Origin: Moorena sp. SIO3I8
GTDB taxonomy: Bacteria; Cyanobacteriota; Cyanobacteriia; Cyanobacteriales; Coleofasciculaceae
Assembly (NCBI RefSeq): GCF_010692325.1
Contig: NZ_JAAHHW010000005.1
Span: 1 to 64,000 of the forward strand
Reading direction: 5' to 3'
Length of the DNA: 64,000 bases
Shown here: positions 53,522-63,583 of the stretch, in pieces
Layout of the letters: every line of letters starts with the position of its first letter
Position numbering within the stretch: position 1 is the stretch's first letter
The notes under the pieces: model-generated
Database searches by the model: none
Told to the model about the DNA's origin: nothing
Seen by the model: only the letters and a program-made list of their open reading frames with translations
Program-made: the position numbers and the translations under genes

Positions 53522-54799
53522 ATGGTACAAATTAATAAATTTAATAAATTTAGAATTAGAAATAGTATTCGTTGGCGGCTGTTTTGGGCCCCCTGGCAGG
53601 AATTAGACTGGCAACTGTTATTCCTGACTGTGGGGCTGACCCTCTTTGGGGCAGTGATGATTCGCTCTGCAGCCATCGACAATCCTGAAAACTACTGGCT
53701 CTCCCACTTGCTCATTGGTAGTATTGGATTGTTCTTCGCTCTATTCATTTCCCGATCTCGCTATCAATCCCTGATCCAATGGCATTGGTTAATTTACGGG
53801 ATCACTAATCTGTCCTTAATTGCTGTAATGATGATCGGTGCTAGTGCTAAAGGTGCTCAGCGTTGGGTTACCATTGGAGGGTTTAATGTTCAACCCTCAG
53901 AATTTGCCAAGATCGGGTTGATTATTACTCTAGCTGCCATCTTGCACAAACGACCAGCTACTACCATTCCAGCAGTAATAGCAGCTTTAGCAGTCACTAT
54001 ATTACCTTGGGCATTAGTGTTTGGGCAGCCTGATCTCGGAACATCCTTGGTGTTTGGGGCAATTACCTTGAGTATGCTTTACTGGGCAAATGCCAATCCC
54101 GCCTGGTTGGTCGTGTTGATTTCCCCTCTGGTGTCAGCCATTGTCTTCAGTATATCTTCACCTGCATGGTATACCTGGGCTGCTGTGATTACACTGATTG
54201 CCTTCCTCAGTCTCCCTTGGCGCTGGTTGGGAGCCTTGGGTACCCTGGTTGTTAACCTAGTTGTCGGACCTTTAGGAAAAGTCTTCTGGAATCTTTTGAA
54301 GGACTATCAAAAAGACCGATTAACGCTCTTTTTAAACCCCGATCTAGACCCTCTAGGAGGAGGGTATCACCTAATTCAGTCTCGGATTGGTATCGGTGCT
54401 GGTCAACTTTGGGGAAGGGGACTCAACCAGGGAACTCAAACTCAACTCCACTTTATCCCGGAACAGCATACTGACTTCATTTTCTCAGCCATTGGTGAAG
54501 AACTAGGCTTTGTAGGTTGCTTGTGTATTTTATTAGCCTTGTGGTGGTTGTGCCTACGCTTGGTGCTGATTGCTCAGAATGCTAAAGACAACTTTGGCTC
54601 TCTGGTAACAATTGGCGTGCTCTCAATGATTGTGTTTCAAACCGTGATCAACATTGGGATGACTATTGGCTTAGCTCCCATCACAGGAATTCCTCTACCT
54701 TTACTCAGTTACGGTCGTTCAGCCCTACTAACCAACTTTCTTGGCCTAGGGTTAGCCCAAGCAGTGGCCAATTATCGACAGCGATTGAAGTTTCAATGA
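53522..54799 (+). CDS. rodA: Peptidoglycan glycosyltransferase RodA (SEDS family)
   Basis: A 425-residue SEDS protein with about ten membrane helices. Signatures are GAQRWVTIGGFNVQPSEFAKIGLI (about 121-144, including the conserved W-x-x-x-G...QPSE), GQPDLGTSLVFG with the catalytic Asp, and FIFSAIGEELGF...PLPLLSYGRSALLTNFLGLG at the end. It polymerises lipid II for side-wall growth. RodA is preferred over FtsW because of overall length and the YGRSALLTN ending; the two are close relatives. Confidence 0.92.
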   Translation: MVQINKFNKFRIRNSIRWRLFWAPWQELDWQLLFLTVGLTLFGAVMIRSAAIDNPENYWLSHLLIGSIGLFFALFISRSRYQSLIQWHWLIYGITNLSLIAVMMIGASAKGAQRWVTIGGFNVQPSEFAKIGLIITLAAILHKRPATTIPAVIAALAVTILPWALVFGQPDLGTSLVFGAITLSMLYWANANPAWLVVLISPLVSAIVFSISSPAWYTWAAVITLIAFLSLPWRWLGALGTLVVNLVVGPLGKVFWNLLKDYQKDRLTLFLNPDLDPLGGGYHLIQSRIGIGAGQLWGRGLNQGTQTQLHFIPEQHTDFIFSAIGEELGFVGCLCILLALWWLCLRLVLIAQNAKDNFGSLVTIGVLSMIVFQTVINIGMTIGLAPITGIPLPLLSYGRSALLTNFLGLGLAQAVANYRQRLKFQ

Positions 54800-54881
54800 G
54801 TTATGGGTTATAAGATACTGGATGACTAATAAGTCCAATAGCTCCTATCCTAGTAAAGGAAATCTAAGTTTTTAGGCACTC

Positions 54882-55073
54882 ATGATTTTTCCAGGTTCTA
54901 TAGTTCGCGTAATTAATGTAGACGATACCTATTATCGCTTTGAGGGGCTAGTACAGCGGGTTAGTGATGGTAAAGCAGCTGTGCTGTTTGAAGGAGGTAA
55001 CTGGGATAAATTAGTAACGTTTCAGCTGTCGGAAATCGAAGAGGTGAAACCAAAAATTGGTAAAAAGGGTTAG
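54882..55073 (+). CDS. ndhS: NDH-1 subunit NdhS
   Basis: A 63-residue SH3-like protein ([49 protein letters not shown]) that matches NdhS, the ferredoxin-binding subunit of the cyanobacterial and chloroplast NDH-1 complex in cyclic electron flow. Full family length. ATG at 54882. Confidence 0.93.
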   Translation: MIFPGSIVRVINVDDTYYRFEGLVQRVSDGKAAVLFEGGNWDKLVTFQLSEIEEVKPKIGKKG

Positions 55074-55141
55074 TGGACAGGGATAGATCAAAGAGATCAA
55101 TAACTAATGACTAATCACTAATCATGACTAATCCCTAAACC

Positions 55142-55810
55142 ATGCGCCTTCCCTTACCCCAGTTTACTCCCAGCAATCGCTCAGAACATCACCTTGCTGA
55201 GGTGATTGAAACAGCAACTACAGAATTTCTAGCTCAATGTTTAGAGCCAGAAGATCTAAGCTTTCCGGTCATGCCTCCCTTTGGCAGCTGGGTAAAATCT
55301 GTAGATGATGAGTCAGGTAATCAAATTTTTGCTGTAGTTTATTATGCTACGACTAGCCCGATTGACTCGGTTCATCGAGCAACAGCTTTAGGATTGTCAC
55401 TGGCAGAATTACGTGAGCAGCAGCCTCAGATTTTTGCCATGCTCAAAACTGAGTTTCGTGCTGCCATCGTTGGGTTTATGTCTTCCGAAGAGGGTGTTAA
55501 TGGTTTTAGCAACCATCACGGTCGAGTCTATCAGTATCTTCCACCCCGTCCACCGCAAATTCATCAACCTGTCTACCAGTGTGAACCATCAGAGGTTATT
55601 CACTTTAGTGAACAGTTGGATTTTTTGCGAACACTTTTGGAAGTCAATGGTGCCCCAGTAGACCCACTGACAGCAGCTGTGATTAGGGAAGTTTATCGTC
55701 TTCGTCAGACTGACCGCGACTGGTTAGTCAAGGCCGGACGAACCTTGAGTGTCTTACTTAAGGATGATTATGACCGCTTGCGGTATATTTTGAGTCAAAT
55801 TCATTGTTGA
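55142..55810 (+). CDS. HAS-barrel domain protein, conserved in cyanobacteria
   Basis: A 222-residue protein with an N-terminal HAS-barrel-type domain (about 8-110; PVMPPFGSWVKSVDDESGNQIFAVVYYATTSPID) of the kind found at the start of HerA and some ATP synthase-like ATPases, followed by helices (about 145-220) ending LLKDDYDRLRYILSQIHC. Widespread in cyanobacteria with no assigned function. Its stop codon TGA lies in the terminal sequence of the TnpB element (TTGACATCTCCCCC), so the element sits exactly at its 3' end. Confidence 0.82.
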   Translation: MRLPLPQFTPSNRSEHHLAEVIETATTEFLAQCLEPEDLSFPVMPPFGSWVKSVDDESGNQIFAVVYYATTSPIDSVHRATALGLSLAELREQQPQIFAMLKTEFRAAIVGFMSSEEGVNGFSNHHGRVYQYLPPRPPQIHQPVYQCEPSEVIHFSEQLDFLRTLLEVNGAPVDPLTAAVIREVYRLRQTDRDWLVKAGRTLSVLLKDDYDRLRYILSQIHC

Positions 55811-55890
55811 CATCTCCCCCGGTTGAAACACGGGGGATTCTACGAGGTTGTTACGTGGCAGGTTGAAACCGTGCTACGTAACAACCTCGT
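55811..55890 (-). ncRNA. Candidate omega-RNA / right-end hairpins of the TnpB element
   Basis: Two hairpins: TCCCCCG (55814-55820) with CGGGGGA (55830-55836), and a 14-bp perfect stem CGAGGTTGTTACGT (55842-55855) with ACGTAACAACCTCG (55876-55889). They overlap the tnpB stop. TnpB proteins use an RNA made from this 3' end, whose guide is the flanking sequence; here that would be the reverse complement of about 55787-55806, inside the HAS-barrel gene. Confidence 0.6.
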
Positions 55891-57231
55891 TCGATATGAT
55901 TTTTTCAGGGATTTGAAAATGTCATATCGATGTGGAACTGTCAAAAATTCCCTACTCACCTTGGCTAGATCAATACCTAGCTGTGTGGCTACTTTTCTAG
56001 CGATGTTAGTCGCTCCATTACAATCAGCGTTAATCAGGCACCCAGAAGAAGTTTTGTACAATCCACGCTTCACTCTTTTCCCTGACGGTTTCCAGTTCTT
56101 GGGTTTTTCACCATAATTTGGAAGGCTGTCTTTGTCTAGGCAAGACGCTTTACTGGTGTACGCTTCTTCGGTAATTGTCAGCTTAATCCCATATTCAGGG
56201 CAAAGTTGTTCAAGTCTATTGATTAATCTTTTTGTTGGGATAACTACAAAGTTCTGATTGCCCCGCTTTCCTATATTGATTGAATCTTTTTGGCGTTCGT
56301 TCCAGCCAATTATCAAGTTTCCTACGCGATCACTAAGACAACGGTTAATAATAAACCTGGCGGCTTTATTAATTGCATCTCGCATCTGGTTGTTTCGTTT
56401 CCGTTGGACACGATCGAGATTGGAATCCCAATAAAACTCGGGCTTACCAGTTTTATACTTTGCAACCAAACGAGCATACCCTTGGTTCATTGATTTAAGC
56501 TTACGACCATCAATGATTAGGCTTTTTCCGTGGGTCGAAACTCCGGTCAGCCAATTATCGCCACCGTGATCAAAACTCCATGCCTGTGAGTAATCAAGAT
56601 TTGGGTTACTCTCTACCGGTTTCTTTCCGTCATCAATTACCCAATCGATCCACAGCTGCCCCAGATATGGGCGAACAGTTACTTCATTGACCCAATCTGG
56701 ATCAATGAAATCTGGAGCTTGCAAAGTAATTTTAGTAAGCAGATCTGGTTTGCTTTCTTTACTTATTGACGGACAAAACAGACCTTCTTTGTAAGTGAGA
56801 GCCTGTCTAGGAAAAGTAACAGCAGCCAATCCCCCTTTCTTTCGGTACCTAAGAAGTTTTGGTCTATCTACTTGGCCTTTGTAGTATAGACCGACAAGTT
56901 GGTTATAACTTGTGATTGACTCGGCTACAGATTTAAGGGTTTGTTGTGCCGACTGAGCGGCCATGGCCTTGTAATGTGGGTTATCTTTCAGTTCTCTACA
57001 AAGTTCTGCGTATTTGGTGCTGCACTTGTAAGTTTTCCAGCCATAACGCAGAATTTCATCTTTCCAATAAGTTGTATAAGCTTCTGGTTGCTGTTCTAAC
57101 CATTTGTAATGCTTTTGTTTAGAATAATAAGTCGCACAATTCCATAAGTTGTTAGCATTTTCACATTGGAACACCCAGAAAGCTTTATCCTCGTCTGAGA
57201 AGTCAGCTCTTACTGAAACCGTCCTATACAT
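55840..57231 (-). CDS. tnpB: TnpB RNA-guided nuclease
   Basis: A 463-residue TnpB (OrfB) protein. The RuvC residues are intact: Asp221 (SFDHGGDNW), Glu356 (ITEEAYTSKASCLD) and Asp403 (INADCNGATNI). The usual four-Cys zinc ribbon is reduced to two or three Cys, as in the SKAS...KRGLY variant branch. The N-terminal half is basic and helical (SAQQTLKSVAESITSYNQLVGLYYKG). Start ATG follows AAGGAGGTGATGACAA, an 11-base match to the 16S anti-Shine-Dalgarno tail, much stronger than any nearby ribosome site. TnpB cleaves DNA next to the transposon motif, guided by an RNA from its own 3' end. Confidence 0.92.
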   Translation of the reverse strand: MYRTVSVRADFSDEDKAFWVFQCENANNLWNCATYYSKQKHYKWLEQQPEAYTTYWKDEILRYGWKTYKCSTKYAELCRELKDNPHYKAMAAQSAQQTLKSVAESITSYNQLVGLYYKGQVDRPKLLRYRKKGGLAAVTFPRQALTYKEGLFCPSISKESKPDLLTKITLQAPDFIDPDWVNEVTVRPYLGQLWIDWVIDDGKKPVESNPNLDYSQAWSFDHGGDNWLTGVSTHGKSLIIDGRKLKSMNQGYARLVAKYKTGKPEFYWDSNLDRVQRKRNNQMRDAINKAARFIINRCLSDRVGNLIIGWNERQKDSINIGKRGNQNFVVIPTKRLINRLEQLCPEYGIKLTITEEAYTSKASCLDKDSLPNYGEKPKNWKPSGKRVKRGLYKTSSGCLINADCNGATNIARKVATQLGIDLAKVSREFLTVPHRYDIFKSLKKSYRTRLLRSTVSTCHVTTS

Positions 57232-57288
57232 TTGTCATCACCTCCTTGGTTTGTTAGAATACCTTCAGTATAGACGTTGGTTCTAAAC

Positions 57289-57489
57289 ATGTCAACAACA
57301 AATGAGCGGAAAACAAAAAAAAGGATGAGGGGGATACCCGTACATCATGATGAACTAAAAAAGCCCCATACAGTTTGGCTTACCGGGGCTGCGTGGAAGT
57401 GGCTTCAATTGTCAGCTAAAGAGTCAAATACTAGTGTTGGGGAATTTCTGGAAAATTGGATAAGAAAAGAGATGGACACGACTGGATAA
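57289..57489 (+). CDS. Small ribbon-helix-helix-like protein divergent from tnpB
   Basis: A 66-residue protein from the ATG at 57289 (a TTG at 57277 is less likely). The start is basic (NERKTKKRMRGIP) and followed by KKPHTVWLTGAAWKWLQLSAKESNTSVGEFLENWIRKEM, the strand-helix-helix pattern of CopG/Arc-type regulators. The 57-bp gap to tnpB would contain both promoters, so it may repress tnpB. Known TnpB elements sometimes carry small accessory regulators; this pairing is inferred. Confidence 0.65.
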   Translation: MSTTNERKTKKRMRGIPVHHDELKKPHTVWLTGAAWKWLQLSAKESNTSVGEFLENWIRKEMDTTG

Positions 57490-57602
57490 ATCCAGTCTCT
57501 GAGTTTCACCCTCTATGCAAGAAAAGGGAGGCTCTAACATTTCAGGATGTTTTGGTAGTATCGTCATCCCCCGTTAACCCTCACGGGTATAATGGGGGAT
57601 GA

Positions 57603-57771
57603 CTACGAATTACTTGACAAATTACTTTTTTAGTTTCCTGGTTATAAAAGTCGAAGTAACGGTTAATACATATTTCTGTTTCCCTATTCCCTACTCCCTA
57701 TTCCCTATTCCCTATTCCCTATTCCCTATTCCCTATTCCCTACTCCCTATTCCCTATTCCCTTTACTCATT
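57603..57771. repeat. CTATTCC heptamer run
   Basis: About 95 bp of TATTCCC/TACTCCC heptamers at 57677-57771 that reach the stop of the next minus-strand gene. No gene is seen. Confidence 0.75.
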
Positions 57772-58230
57772 ACCAGCTTCATCAATTTGAGCCTCCAATT
57801 GGGCTACCTTTTGCTCCAGCTGTTGCTTTTCCAATTTCAAGTTTTCTGCTAAGGCTTCAATTTTTTCGCGACGTGCTTCTACTTCTAAATCGCGGATATC
57901 TAACCCTTGGCTTTTCAAGGTTAGCTCTTGCCGCCATTGTTCAGCCCGTTTCATTTCTTCCTCTAAAAAGGTAGACTTAACCTCAGCTGTTAAATACTTC
58001 TTGACTAAATCTAACACCCAATCGGTGGCAGATTGAATAGTGATCACCTCTTGAGTTTCAGCCAGATCGATTAAGACTAAGCAACCTTCTTTAAAAGCTT
58101 GGGAATTACTAAACGCCACAGGTCTTGGCTCAATGACTTCCCAGAATTGATCAGAGTTTTGGCGGGCAAGTAGTTGCAATTGGAGCCCGCCAAAATCATC
58201 ATTGTCTTGAACTTGAGCTAGGTGTAGCAT
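57763..58230 (-). CDS. Conserved hypothetical coiled-coil protein
   Basis: A 155-residue protein known only as a cyanobacterial conserved hypothetical. The N-terminal 85 residues are a beta-rich domain (LQLLARQNSDQFWEVIEPRPVAFSNSQAFKEGCLVLIDL) and residues about 90-155 a continuous coiled coil (RREKIEALAENLKLEKQQLEQKVAQLEAQI). It ends in the heptamer run. Located 22 bp downstream of valS on the same strand, so co-transcribed with it. Confidence 0.75.
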   Translation of the reverse strand: MLHLAQVQDNDDFGGLQLQLLARQNSDQFWEVIEPRPVAFSNSQAFKEGCLVLIDLAETQEVITIQSATDWVLDLVKKYLTAEVKSTFLEEEMKRAEQWRQELTLKSQGLDIRDLEVEARREKIEALAENLKLEKQQLEQKVAQLEAQIDEAGNE

Positions 58231-58252
58231 TATCGGTTTGATTGAAATTTGT

Positions 58253-61200
58253 TTAAAGTCTATTTAAGCGATCGCGTAAAATAGACTCTTGCTTTTTAGC
58301 CTCAGCTAAAGCCTCTTGAGCACCCTTAACCACAGCTTCTGGAGCTTTACTCACAAAGTTCTTATTACCCAGACGCCCAGACAAGGATTTGACTTCCGCC
58401 TCTACTTTACGTAACTTCTTTTCTAACTTAGCCCGTAGAGCATCCACATCCACCACACCAGTTAGGGGAATTAGCACCTGGACAGTACCGACTACACCCG
58501 CCATGGTATTTTTAACCTCTTTGTCCAAGGCTGGAGTGATGGTTAATTGATTGACCTTACCTAAGTCTTTGATATAGGCAAGACCCGCCTCCAAAATTTG
58601 ACGTTCGTCACTGTTGCTGCTTTGCAGAATAACAGGTGCGGTCACCCCTGGTTTAATCTCTGCCTCAGCCCGGAGGTTGCGGATAGTACGGATTGTACCA
58701 ATCAGCAGCTCAAACCTTTGCTCTAGTTCTGAGTCAATTAGAGAACTTGGGGATATTGAAGAGTGGGTATTGCCTATTGACGAAAGGTCATGGTCTATTT
58801 TAACGTCTCCCTCTTCTATATCTTTGATATCTTCTATATCTTTAATATCTTTTCCCTGTTTGATATTTCCATCAATAATCCCCATTTTGGACTCGATTTC
58901 CTTCAATTCCGAAGATTGCTGAGTGTCTTCCTGGCCAACAATTTCTGCTTTGATGGATTGAATTTTTTGAGATAACTCTTGACGATTTTCAGCCTTGAGC
59001 ACATAACGGGAAACAAACCAAATGGCATATCCTAGACCAATCAGTTCTAAACTAGTTGAGACTAAGGAAATGCGATTGAGCGCACCCACGAAGGCTGTGA
59101 GGATATTCAGGGCAATAATTCCTCCGACAACCAACCCTGCTGCGATTATCGGTTCTTTGTAGTCCTCGAACAACTTCCTAGAAATTTCTCGCACTTTAAA
59201 CAATACAGCTACACTTTGCTTAGAGATTTCCTTTTCCTTAGACAAAGATGTTCCTGACCTCGGTGATTGGGCATCAGGATAATCGGATGTATTATCGGTT
59301 AGCAGTTCGCTGTCCGTTGTCTGTAGTTCCTCTTCCCCAGTTTGACCATCTAGGTACTCTATAGGATAAGGTTGTAGCGCCAACACCTCCCCAGATTTCT
59401 GGGTCAAGGTGTGCCAGATTTCTTCAGTGATATGGGGCATGAATGGATGGAGTAGCTTTAGGATACCCTCTAAAACGCAAGCTAGAGTTTGCTGTGCCAC
59501 AACCCGCGACGCAGAATTGGCATCCTGACGCAGCCTAGATTTAACCAGTTCAATGTACCAATCACAAAAATCACCCCAGATGAACTCATAAAGTCCCTTA
59601 GCCGCTTCTCCCAAGCCATAACCATCTAGATAATCCCTAGTTTGACGCACCACTTGATGAAAACGGGAAAGAATCCAGCGATCGCATAATTCCAATGCCT
59701 CTACTGTTGGTTGACCCAACTCTTCGGGAGTCTTACCATCAAGGTTTAGCATTACAAACCGGGCTGCATTCCACAGTTTATTGGCAAAATTGCGGGATGC
59801 TTCTACAGAAGCTGACTCATCCGTCTTGCGGTCATACTCTAATCGGATATCTTGACCTGCACCTGCCACTTCCCGAACCAAAGTATAGCGCACGGCATCC
59901 GTACCATACTTGTCAATCAGGATTAAGGGGTCAATACCATTATTAGCCGACTTAGACATTTTCTTATTGTTCTCATCCCGCACTAGCCCGTGGATGTAAA
60001 CACTCTTAAACGGCATTTGACCCGTAAAATGTCCTGCCATCATGGTCATGCGGGCAACCCAGAAGAAAATGATGTCAAAACCTGTTACCAGGGTGGTAGT
60101 GGGATAGTAAGTCTTCAAATCCTTGGTCTCCTCAGGCCACCCCATAGTCGAGAATGGCCACAATCCTGAAGAAAACCAGGTATCCAGCACATCTGAGTCT
60201 TGCTCTAGCTTGACATTTTCTCCAAATTTTGCTATTGCTTTCTTCTTAGCCTCTGCTTCATGGTGAGCCACAATAAACGGAGTCTCGCTAGTGATTGTGC
60301 CATTGGTTTCACTTACCACATACCAAGCCGGGATTTGGTGTCCCCACCAGAGTTGGCGGGAGATGCACCAGTCTTTTAATTTCACCAGCCAATCTCGGTA
60401 AACCTTAGTCCAACGTTCCGGGATAAATACTGGTGAATGGTGCTGGTCAAGAGACTCTAGGGCTCGGTCAGCTAGGGGGCGAATTTTGACAAACCATTGC
60501 GTTGAGATTAGGGGTTCAACAGGAACCTTTCCGCGATCGCTATAGGGTACCGTATGTTTGTAGTCCTCTACCTTAACCAACAGCTCTTCTGCTTCCAGCT
60601 GCTTCACCACATTTTTCCGGGCTTCAAACCGGTCTTGTCCTTGGAAAGGGCCAGCCTTTTCATTTAACGTGCCATTCTTATTCATGATGTTAATGAATGG
60701 CAGATTATGACGCTGACCCATTTGAAAGTCATTAGGGTCATGGGCAGGAGTTACCTTGACACAACCGGTGCCAAACCCTGGATCAACCAACTCATCAGCA
60801 ATAATCGGAATTTCTCGTCCCATAATTGGCAAGGTTAGAGTTTTACCAATTAAATCCTGGTAGCGTTCATCATTAGGATTAACTGCAACCGCCGTATCTC
60901 CCAACATAGTTTCTGGTCTAGTCGTAGCTACTTCCACAAAACCATTGCTATCAGTAAGGGGATATCGAAAATGCCACAAATGCCCATCTACTTCCTTATT
61001 TTCCACTTCCAAATCTGAGACAGCGGATTGGGAAGCTGGACACCAGTTGACCATATATTCGCCCCGGTAAATCAGTCCCTGATCATAAAGTTGGACAAAG
61101 GCTTCAATTACCGCTTTCGATAAGCCTTCATCCATAGTGAACCGTTCCCGGGACCAATCCACCGAAACCCCCAAACGCCTCAGCTGGTTAACGATGGTGC

Positions 61201-61585
61201 CACCTGATTCTTCCTTCCACTCCCAAGCCAGTTCAAGAAACTTTTCCCGTCCCAAGTCATAGCGGGTTTTGCCTTCAGCTTCTAGCTGTCTATCGAGAAT
61301 GGTTTGTACAGCAATACTAGCGTGGTCAGTTCCCGGTAGCCACAGGGTATTGCGTCCTGTCATCCGGTGGTAACGGACGAGGGTATCAATCAGAGCACTC
61401 TCGAAGGCGTGACCCATGTGCAACTTCCCAGTAACGTTAGGTGGGGGGATAACAACGCAATAGGGTTCACCCTGGTGATTGGGGTCAGCTTTGAAAACTT
61501 GGTTTTCTTCCCAGTATTTTTGCCACTTGGCTTCGGTGGTTTTGGGTTCGTATTTGGTTGCCAGGGTGGGTGTGCTTGCGGTCAT
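58253..61585 (-). CDS. valS: Valyl-tRNA synthetase with CAAD membrane domain
   Basis: A 1110-residue class I synthetase. HMGH at residues 56-59 ([15 protein letters not shown]), the CP1 editing domain (about 195-345), KMSKS at about 542-546 and the C-terminal coiled coil (about 1040-1110, [29 protein letters not shown]) are in place. Between the anticodon domain and the coiled coil is an insert (about 760-935): two membrane helices (about 812-830 and 847-861) of the cyanobacterial aminoacyl-tRNA synthetase appended domain (CAAD), which anchors such enzymes to thylakoids, then a Lys/Asp/Ile/Glu low-complexity repeat (about 905-925) probably expanded by slippage. Normal ValRS has about 900-950 residues. 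Confidence 0.96.
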   Translation of the reverse strand: MTASTPTLATKYEPKTTEAKWQKYWEENQVFKADPNHQGEPYCVVIPPPNVTGKLHMGHAFESALIDTLVRYHRMTGRNTLWLPGTDHASIAVQTILDRQLEAEGKTRYDLGREKFLELAWEWKEESGGTIVNQLRRLGVSVDWSRERFTMDEGLSKAVIEAFVQLYDQGLIYRGEYMVNWCPASQSAVSDLEVENKEVDGHLWHFRYPLTDSNGFVEVATTRPETMLGDTAVAVNPNDERYQDLIGKTLTLPIMGREIPIIADELVDPGFGTGCVKVTPAHDPNDFQMGQRHNLPFINIMNKNGTLNEKAGPFQGQDRFEARKNVVKQLEAEELLVKVEDYKHTVPYSDRGKVPVEPLISTQWFVKIRPLADRALESLDQHHSPVFIPERWTKVYRDWLVKLKDWCISRQLWWGHQIPAWYVVSETNGTITSETPFIVAHHEAEAKKKAIAKFGENVKLEQDSDVLDTWFSSGLWPFSTMGWPEETKDLKTYYPTTTLVTGFDIIFFWVARMTMMAGHFTGQMPFKSVYIHGLVRDENNKKMSKSANNGIDPLILIDKYGTDAVRYTLVREVAGAGQDIRLEYDRKTDESASVEASRNFANKLWNAARFVMLNLDGKTPEELGQPTVEALELCDRWILSRFHQVVRQTRDYLDGYGLGEAAKGLYEFIWGDFCDWYIELVKSRLRQDANSASRVVAQQTLACVLEGILKLLHPFMPHITEEIWHTLTQKSGEVLALQPYPIEYLDGQTGEEELQTTDSELLTDNTSDYPDAQSPRSGTSLSKEKEISKQSVAVLFKVREISRKLFEDYKEPIIAAGLVVGGIIALNILTAFVGALNRISLVSTSLELIGLGYAIWFVSRYVLKAENRQELSQKIQSIKAEIVGQEDTQQSSELKEIESKMGIIDGNIKQGKDIKDIEDIKDIEEGDVKIDHDLSSIGNTHSSISPSSLIDSELEQRFELLIGTIRTIRNLRAEAEIKPGVTAPVILQSSNSDERQILEAGLAYIKDLGKVNQLTITPALDKEVKNTMAGVVGTVQVLIPLTGVVDVDALRAKLEKKLRKVEAEVKSLSGRLGNKNFVSKAPEAVVKGAQEALAEAKKQESILRDRLNRL

Positions 61586-62246
<661 letters not shown>

Positions 62247-62275
62247 ATACCCTATATACCAATATACCAAGGGAG

Positions 62276-62317
62276 CTGAGGCACGGTTTACCGAGTTAGC
62301 GTGCCTCAGTCGATTTT
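62276..62317 (+). terminator. Intrinsic terminator after glnB
   Basis: Perfect 10-bp stem CTGAGGCACG (62276-62285) with CGTGCCTCAG (62300-62309), then TCGATTTTT. It lies about 30 bp after the glnB stop. Confidence 0.85.
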
Positions 62318-62348
62318 TATAGGGAGTTGACGGTTTTAGCCACGCTAG

Positions 62349-62927
62349 TTAAGATAGCTGTTTCAACTGAGGTAGTAGTAATTCAAAAGCCTTGCCACGA
62401 TGAGAGCAAGATCGCTTCATCTGAGGCTCCATCTCAGCAAAGGTTAACCCCTGCTCTGGAACCAAAAAAATTGGGTCGTAGCCAAAGCCACCAGTTCCCC
62501 GAGGAGCTGGCAAAATTTCCCCCCGACAAATCCCTTCCGCTTGGAGAGCGATCGCACCATCTGGACGAGCAATCGCCACTACACAAACAAACTGGGCTTG
62601 CCGATTCACTTCCAAACCTAGCTCCCCCAGTAGCCGCTCAATTCGCTCTTGGTCGGTTTTGCCATAGCGTGCAGAATAAATCCCTGGAGCACCATCTAGG
62701 GCATCGACTTGCAAACCGGAATCATCAGCAATTGCCCATTGCCCAGTTGCCTGGGCTACTACTGATGCCTTCAGACAAGCATTGGCAGTAAATGTATCTC
62801 CAGTTTCTTCAATCTCTAGCTCTGGTGGCTTTAACTGCAATTCCCAGTCCAAAGAATCTAGGTATGTCTGCATCTCCTGCAGCTTACCAGGATTGCCTGT
62901 AGCTACAACCAGCAATTTTGGCAGCAA
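62349..62927 (-). CDS. rdgB: RdgB/HAM1 non-canonical purine NTP pyrophosphatase
   Basis: Removes ITP, dITP and XTP from nucleotide pools. Signatures are VVATGNPGKLQEM (substrate loop), EETGDTFTANACLKA, ADDSGLQVDALDGAPGIYSARYG and GTGGFGYDPIFLVPEQGLTFAEM with the SHRGKAF end. The frame is open to about 63053, but residues before LPKLLVVATG lie in a mobile-element end and low-complexity sequence with no family match, so a TTG start at about 62927 (or 62915) is preferred. Insertion of the element may have replaced the original start region. Confidence 0.9.
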   Translation of the reverse strand: MLPKLLVVATGNPGKLQEMQTYLDSLDWELQLKPPELEIEETGDTFTANACLKASVVAQATGQWAIADDSGLQVDALDGAPGIYSARYGKTDQERIERLLGELGLEVNRQAQFVCVVAIARPDGAIALQAEGICRGEILPAPRGTGGFGYDPIFLVPEQGLTFAEMEPQMKRSCSHRGKAFELLLPQLKQLS

Positions 62928-62982
62928 ATTTGGGGTTTGATGTTGGGATTTTGGATTACTCAAAGCAACAAGGTCAGATTTT

Positions 62983-63060
62983 GAGTTCTCCCTGGTTTGA
63001 AAACACAGGGATTCTAAGCTGATGTCGTTACGCGGGTTGAAACCGCGCTCCACGACGCTT
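62983..63060 (-). mobile_element. Solo IS200/IS605-type right end (omega-RNA-like remnant)
   Basis: TTCTCCCTGGTTTGAAAACA then CAGGGATTCTAAG and a second hairpin (GTCGTTACGCGG... CCGCGCTCCACGAC) follow the order and spacing of the two right-end hairpins at 55811-55890 (TCTCCCCCGGTTGAAACACG). No tnpB follows. It lies against the 5' end of rdgB. Confidence 0.6.
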
Positions 63061-63377
63061 ACTATACTAAAGCCTAGAGTAACCTAGTCTATATAGTTTG
63101 GCAGACTCAACACTGCCCTACCTCCCTCGGATTAACTCAAACAGTTAACCTGTGGATTTACTTTCAATTTAACTAGCTTTCGGAGTGGTTGTACCAACAA
63201 ATTAGGGCAATAAATCACTACTTTTTGCTGCGTTACTTGCCTGTACCATAGTCGTAGGATATACCCCGTCTCTTCCTGGCCGGAATTTCACCGTACTAGC
63301 AAAATATAAACGTGACCAACCTTGTCCCTACTTACCATTCTATTCTAACACAATTGCCTGGATTTATCCCGGCGCAC
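63061..63377 (-). ncRNA. Probable group II intron 5' fragment (domain I), no ORF
   Basis: Read on the minus strand from 63377: GTGCGCCGGGATAAATCCAG looks like an intron 5' end (GUGYG). Later come AAGGTTGGTCACG, TAGTACGGTGAAATTCCGG, GACGGGGTATATCCTACGAC and CACTCCGAAAGCTAGT, words I associate with domain I of bacterial and organellar group II introns. Domains V and VI and a reverse transcriptase are not seen; the fragment breaks off near the solo IS end. A cobalamin riboswitch was considered because of GGTGAAATTCCGG but the rest does not fit. Confidence 0.5.
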
Positions 63378-63583
63378 TCGCTGTCCACTCAATAAATTAA
63401 GTGGCTAACCCTAGTTTGTTGTTTTTCTGTTTGATGAAAGGTTAACTAGCAATCAGAGTCAGTTCGATACAGCTCAAGCAGCGTTTAATGCCCGATTGCG
63501 ATCTTACTCACCAAAGCCCAGATTTTCAATAACCCAACCAAAACTAGCCAATCCAAAATCCAACATTAATCCCAAATTTAACT
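63378..63583. other. Intergenic sequence downstream of the phosphohexomutase gene
   Basis: An imperfect hairpin CCACTCAATAAATTAAGTGG (63386-63405) lies next to the putative intron 5' end. The rest shows AACCAAAATC-type low-complexity words (63530-63575). No gene is seen. Confidence 0.45.

Larger units (their letters stand above)
55807..57603. mobile_element. IS200/IS605-type element with TnpB only (approximate bounds)
   Basis: Right end, downstream of tnpB, is at about 55807-55890 with two hairpins. The other end is uncertain; a 9-bp hairpin (TCATCCCCC at 57564-57572 with GGGGGATGA at 57594-57602) may mark it. Includes tnpB and a divergent small ribbon-helix-helix gene. No TnpA transposase is present, so movement would need one in trans. 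Confidence 0.6.

Noticed and set aside
63180-63380. Cobalamin riboswitch
   Set aside because: Only the GGTGAAATTCCGG word fits; the B12-box and other conserved blocks are missing, and downstream is rdgB, not a B12 gene.
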